Assembly (NCBI GenBank): GCA_020063545.1
Contig: JAGUUF010000209.1
Span: forward strand, 1 to 15,813
From: Cytophagales bacterium
GTDB taxonomy: Bacteria > Bacteroidota > Bacteroidia > Cytophagales > Cyclobacteriaceae
Direction: 5' to 3'
Length of the DNA: 15,813 bases
This document shows positions 14,705-15,813 of this stretch, piece by piece. A program made the translations under genes and the position numbers. The notes beneath the pieces were generated by a model that worked only from the letters and a program-made list of their open reading frames with translations, ran no database searches and was not told the DNA's origin. The stretch's first letter is position 1; the number at the start of each line of letters is the position of its first letter.

Positions 14705-15517
14705 TTACTTAATTACAAGAACCGGCCTGTCTTCCTGGTCAAGCAGTGAAACTGCAGTGTTGGAGGCCCACAGCCCGTCTTCACGTTCAGCGGCTGAAAT
14801 AGCGATCAACTCGGCCTGAACCTTCTCTGCAACATTCCTGATGGCCCATACCTGGTCATTGGTAATGGCATAGTCCAACGCGTAATCGAGCCCCGGAAAG
14901 CCAGAGGCAAGTTTTTTCATGGATGAAATTGCCTGATCTTCAGGTGTCGGATTAATGGCCTCGGCCAGGTAGAGAAGATGCAGGCGTGATTTTAGCCCAT
15001 TAGAAAAATTGCCGACCCATGTAAAGGCGTTCGTAACATCTCTCTGGAATGAGGAGGCAAACAAGAGCGTATTAAGCGAAAAAGATTCCGGCACCCGCTT
15101 AATAACCAAAACCGGAACGCCAGCATGTTTCACAACCCGTTGTGCGTTTGAGCCAATAATTAGTTTTCGGATTCCCTTTGCCCCGTGCGAACCCATAACA
15201 ATCAGGTCGATTGCATAAGGCTTGCAATAGTGCTCTATCTTTTCGGAACCATTATCAAACACCAGTATCGGAAAGCAGGTTATGCCTCGGGACTCTCCCC
15301 TTCGTACCCATTCATCCAGTTCTGATTTGGCCGTGCTCACTTCCCGGTGGTGGGCTTCAAGTTCAACATCGGAATGCACGGCACTTTTTACGGATGGTTC
15401 CGGACTTATGTGTAAAAAATACACCCAGGCGCCAAGTCGTTTTGCCAGGTTAAGTGCAACGCCTGCTGCCTGGTTTGCACAGGTGGAAAAATCGGTTGGA
15501 ACAAGTATTTTTTTCAT
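14705..15517 (-). CDS. Universal stress protein, tandem UspA domains (first of pair)
   Basis: This encodes 270 residues from the ATG at 15517 (MKKILVPTDFS, the standard Usp beginning); the open frame runs 19 codons further upstream but those add nothing like the family. Domain 1 (1-140) has the ATP-binding pattern GSHG-x9-GS (109-123: MGSHGAKGIRKLIIGSNAQRVV) and ends VPVLVIK. Domain 2 (about 145-270) repeats the fold and ends RPVLVIK, but its loop AAEREDGLWASNTAVSLLDQ lacks the glycine pattern, so it probably does not bind ATP. It follows the alcohol dehydrogenase gene by 84 nt and precedes the four-helix membrane gene by 15 nt. The two Usp proteins share layout but differ clearly in sequence, so they are old duplicates with separate roles. 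Confidence 0.94.
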   Translation of the reverse strand: MKKILVPTDFSTCANQAAGVALNLAKRLGAWVYFLHISPEPSVKSAVHSDVELEAHHREVSTAKSELDEWVRRGESRGITCFPILVFDNGSEKIEHYCKPYAIDLIVMGSHGAKGIRKLIIGSNAQRVVKHAGVPVLVIKRVPESFSLNTLLFASSFQRDVTNAFTWVGNFSNGLKSRLHLLYLAEAINPTPEDQAISSMKKLASGFPGLDYALDYAITNDQVWAIRNVAEKVQAELIAISAAEREDGLWASNTAVSLLDQEDRPVLVIK

Positions 15518-15601
15518 GGCGTCTTTTCGCTTAAAATACCGGTTTGATCTACTGCTTAACATGATTCCCGTCAAACGGCCAACCTGACTTTTATCACACC
15601 A

Positions 15602-15813
15602 TCACCACATCAACACTTTAGCGCCTTTAATGCGTTTGTTTTTTATGTCAAGAAGTGCCTGGTTAGCTTGTTGCATCGGGTACATTTCCACATCCGGTTT
15701 AATCGTGTTCTGCGCTGCCAACCGTAAAAATTCCTCAACATCCTTTGCTGTTATATTAGCCACGCTTTTGATTTCTTTTTCCATCCAAAAATGATCGGTA
15801 TAGTTCAGGGTTA
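15602..15813 (-). CDS. Zinc-type alcohol dehydrogenase, C-terminal fragment cut by window edge
   Basis: About 70 codons are visible, open to the right edge, so the N-terminal catalytic and most of the NAD(P)-binding parts are outside. The readable end matches the C-terminus of medium-chain zinc-dependent dehydrogenases: EKEIKSVANITAKDVEEFLRLAAQ, then KPDVEMYPMQQANQALLDIKNKRIKGAKVLMW, the last helix and strand that close the catalytic domain. The enzyme class oxidises alcohols or reduces aldehydes with NAD(P); the specific substrate cannot be told from this part. An ATG at 15784 lies inside the frame but is not the true start, since coding sequence clearly continues upstream. Neighbouring Usp genes suggest a role in stress or low-oxygen redox balance. 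Confidence 0.85.
   Translation of the reverse strand, partial: TLNYTDHFWMEKEIKSVANITAKDVEEFLRLAAQNTIKPDVEMYPMQQANQALLDIKNKRIKGAKVLMW

Noticed and set aside
15518..15574. 19-codon extension of the first Usp protein
   Set aside because: MKKILVPTDFS is the standard Usp start; the extension has no counterpart in the family.

Overview
The window looks like chromosomal DNA of a Bacteroidota member, most likely of the Cytophagales. I base this on the short RpoD-type sigma factor of about 287 residues, the BNR-repeat exoprotein, the FtsX-like permease with two FtsX cores, the lysine-rich small gene placed before a cold-shock gene, and the near absence of Shine-Dalgarno sequences. Taxonomy is inferred from protein style, not from a marker search. 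Almost everything lies on the minus strand; only two genes (a 115-residue unknown and a flotillin) are on the plus strand. I see no tRNA, rRNA, CRISPR array, insertion sequence, phage gene or other clear mobile DNA.

Left part (1-8.0 kb, minus strand, read right to left): a GTG-started single-HKD phospholipase-D-like protein, a secreted YceI-like protein, a DUF885 lipoprotein with a metallopeptidase-like HExxxGHH motif, and a large secreted BNR (Asp-box) repeat protein. These are closely spaced and could be one transcript, apart from a 72-nt gap. Next come a TetR-type regulator and, 13 nt after it, an AarF/ABC1/UbiB-family atypical kinase cut by the left edge.

Middle part (8.0-11.1 kb): a 115-residue unknown on the plus strand ends 3 nt from the end of a convergent sigma-70 gene. 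Upstream of the sigma gene on the minus strand are a cold-shock protein (CspA family) and a 71-residue very basic small protein with a strong Shine-Dalgarno. A perfect 11-bp-stem terminator sits between the cold-shock gene and the sigma gene and leaves little room for a separate sigma promoter. Across an AT-rich 356-nt intergenic region lies a FloA-like flotillin on the plus strand.

Right part (11.1-15.8 kb, minus strand): the end of a zinc-type alcohol dehydrogenase (cut by the right edge), a tandem-domain universal stress protein, a 109-residue four-helix membrane protein, a second tandem-domain universal stress protein, a weak terminator, and an FtsX/MacB-type ABC permease without an adjacent ATPase. 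The dehydrogenase-Usp-membrane-Usp group reads as a stress or redox cassette.

No spectacular new system is evident. The most testable ideas are the csp-terminator-sigma arrangement (possible antitermination control of a sigma paralog), the basic small protein in front of csp, the Usp-4TM-Usp cassette, the AarF kinase with KVAQ in place of KxGQ, and the C-terminally short flotillin.
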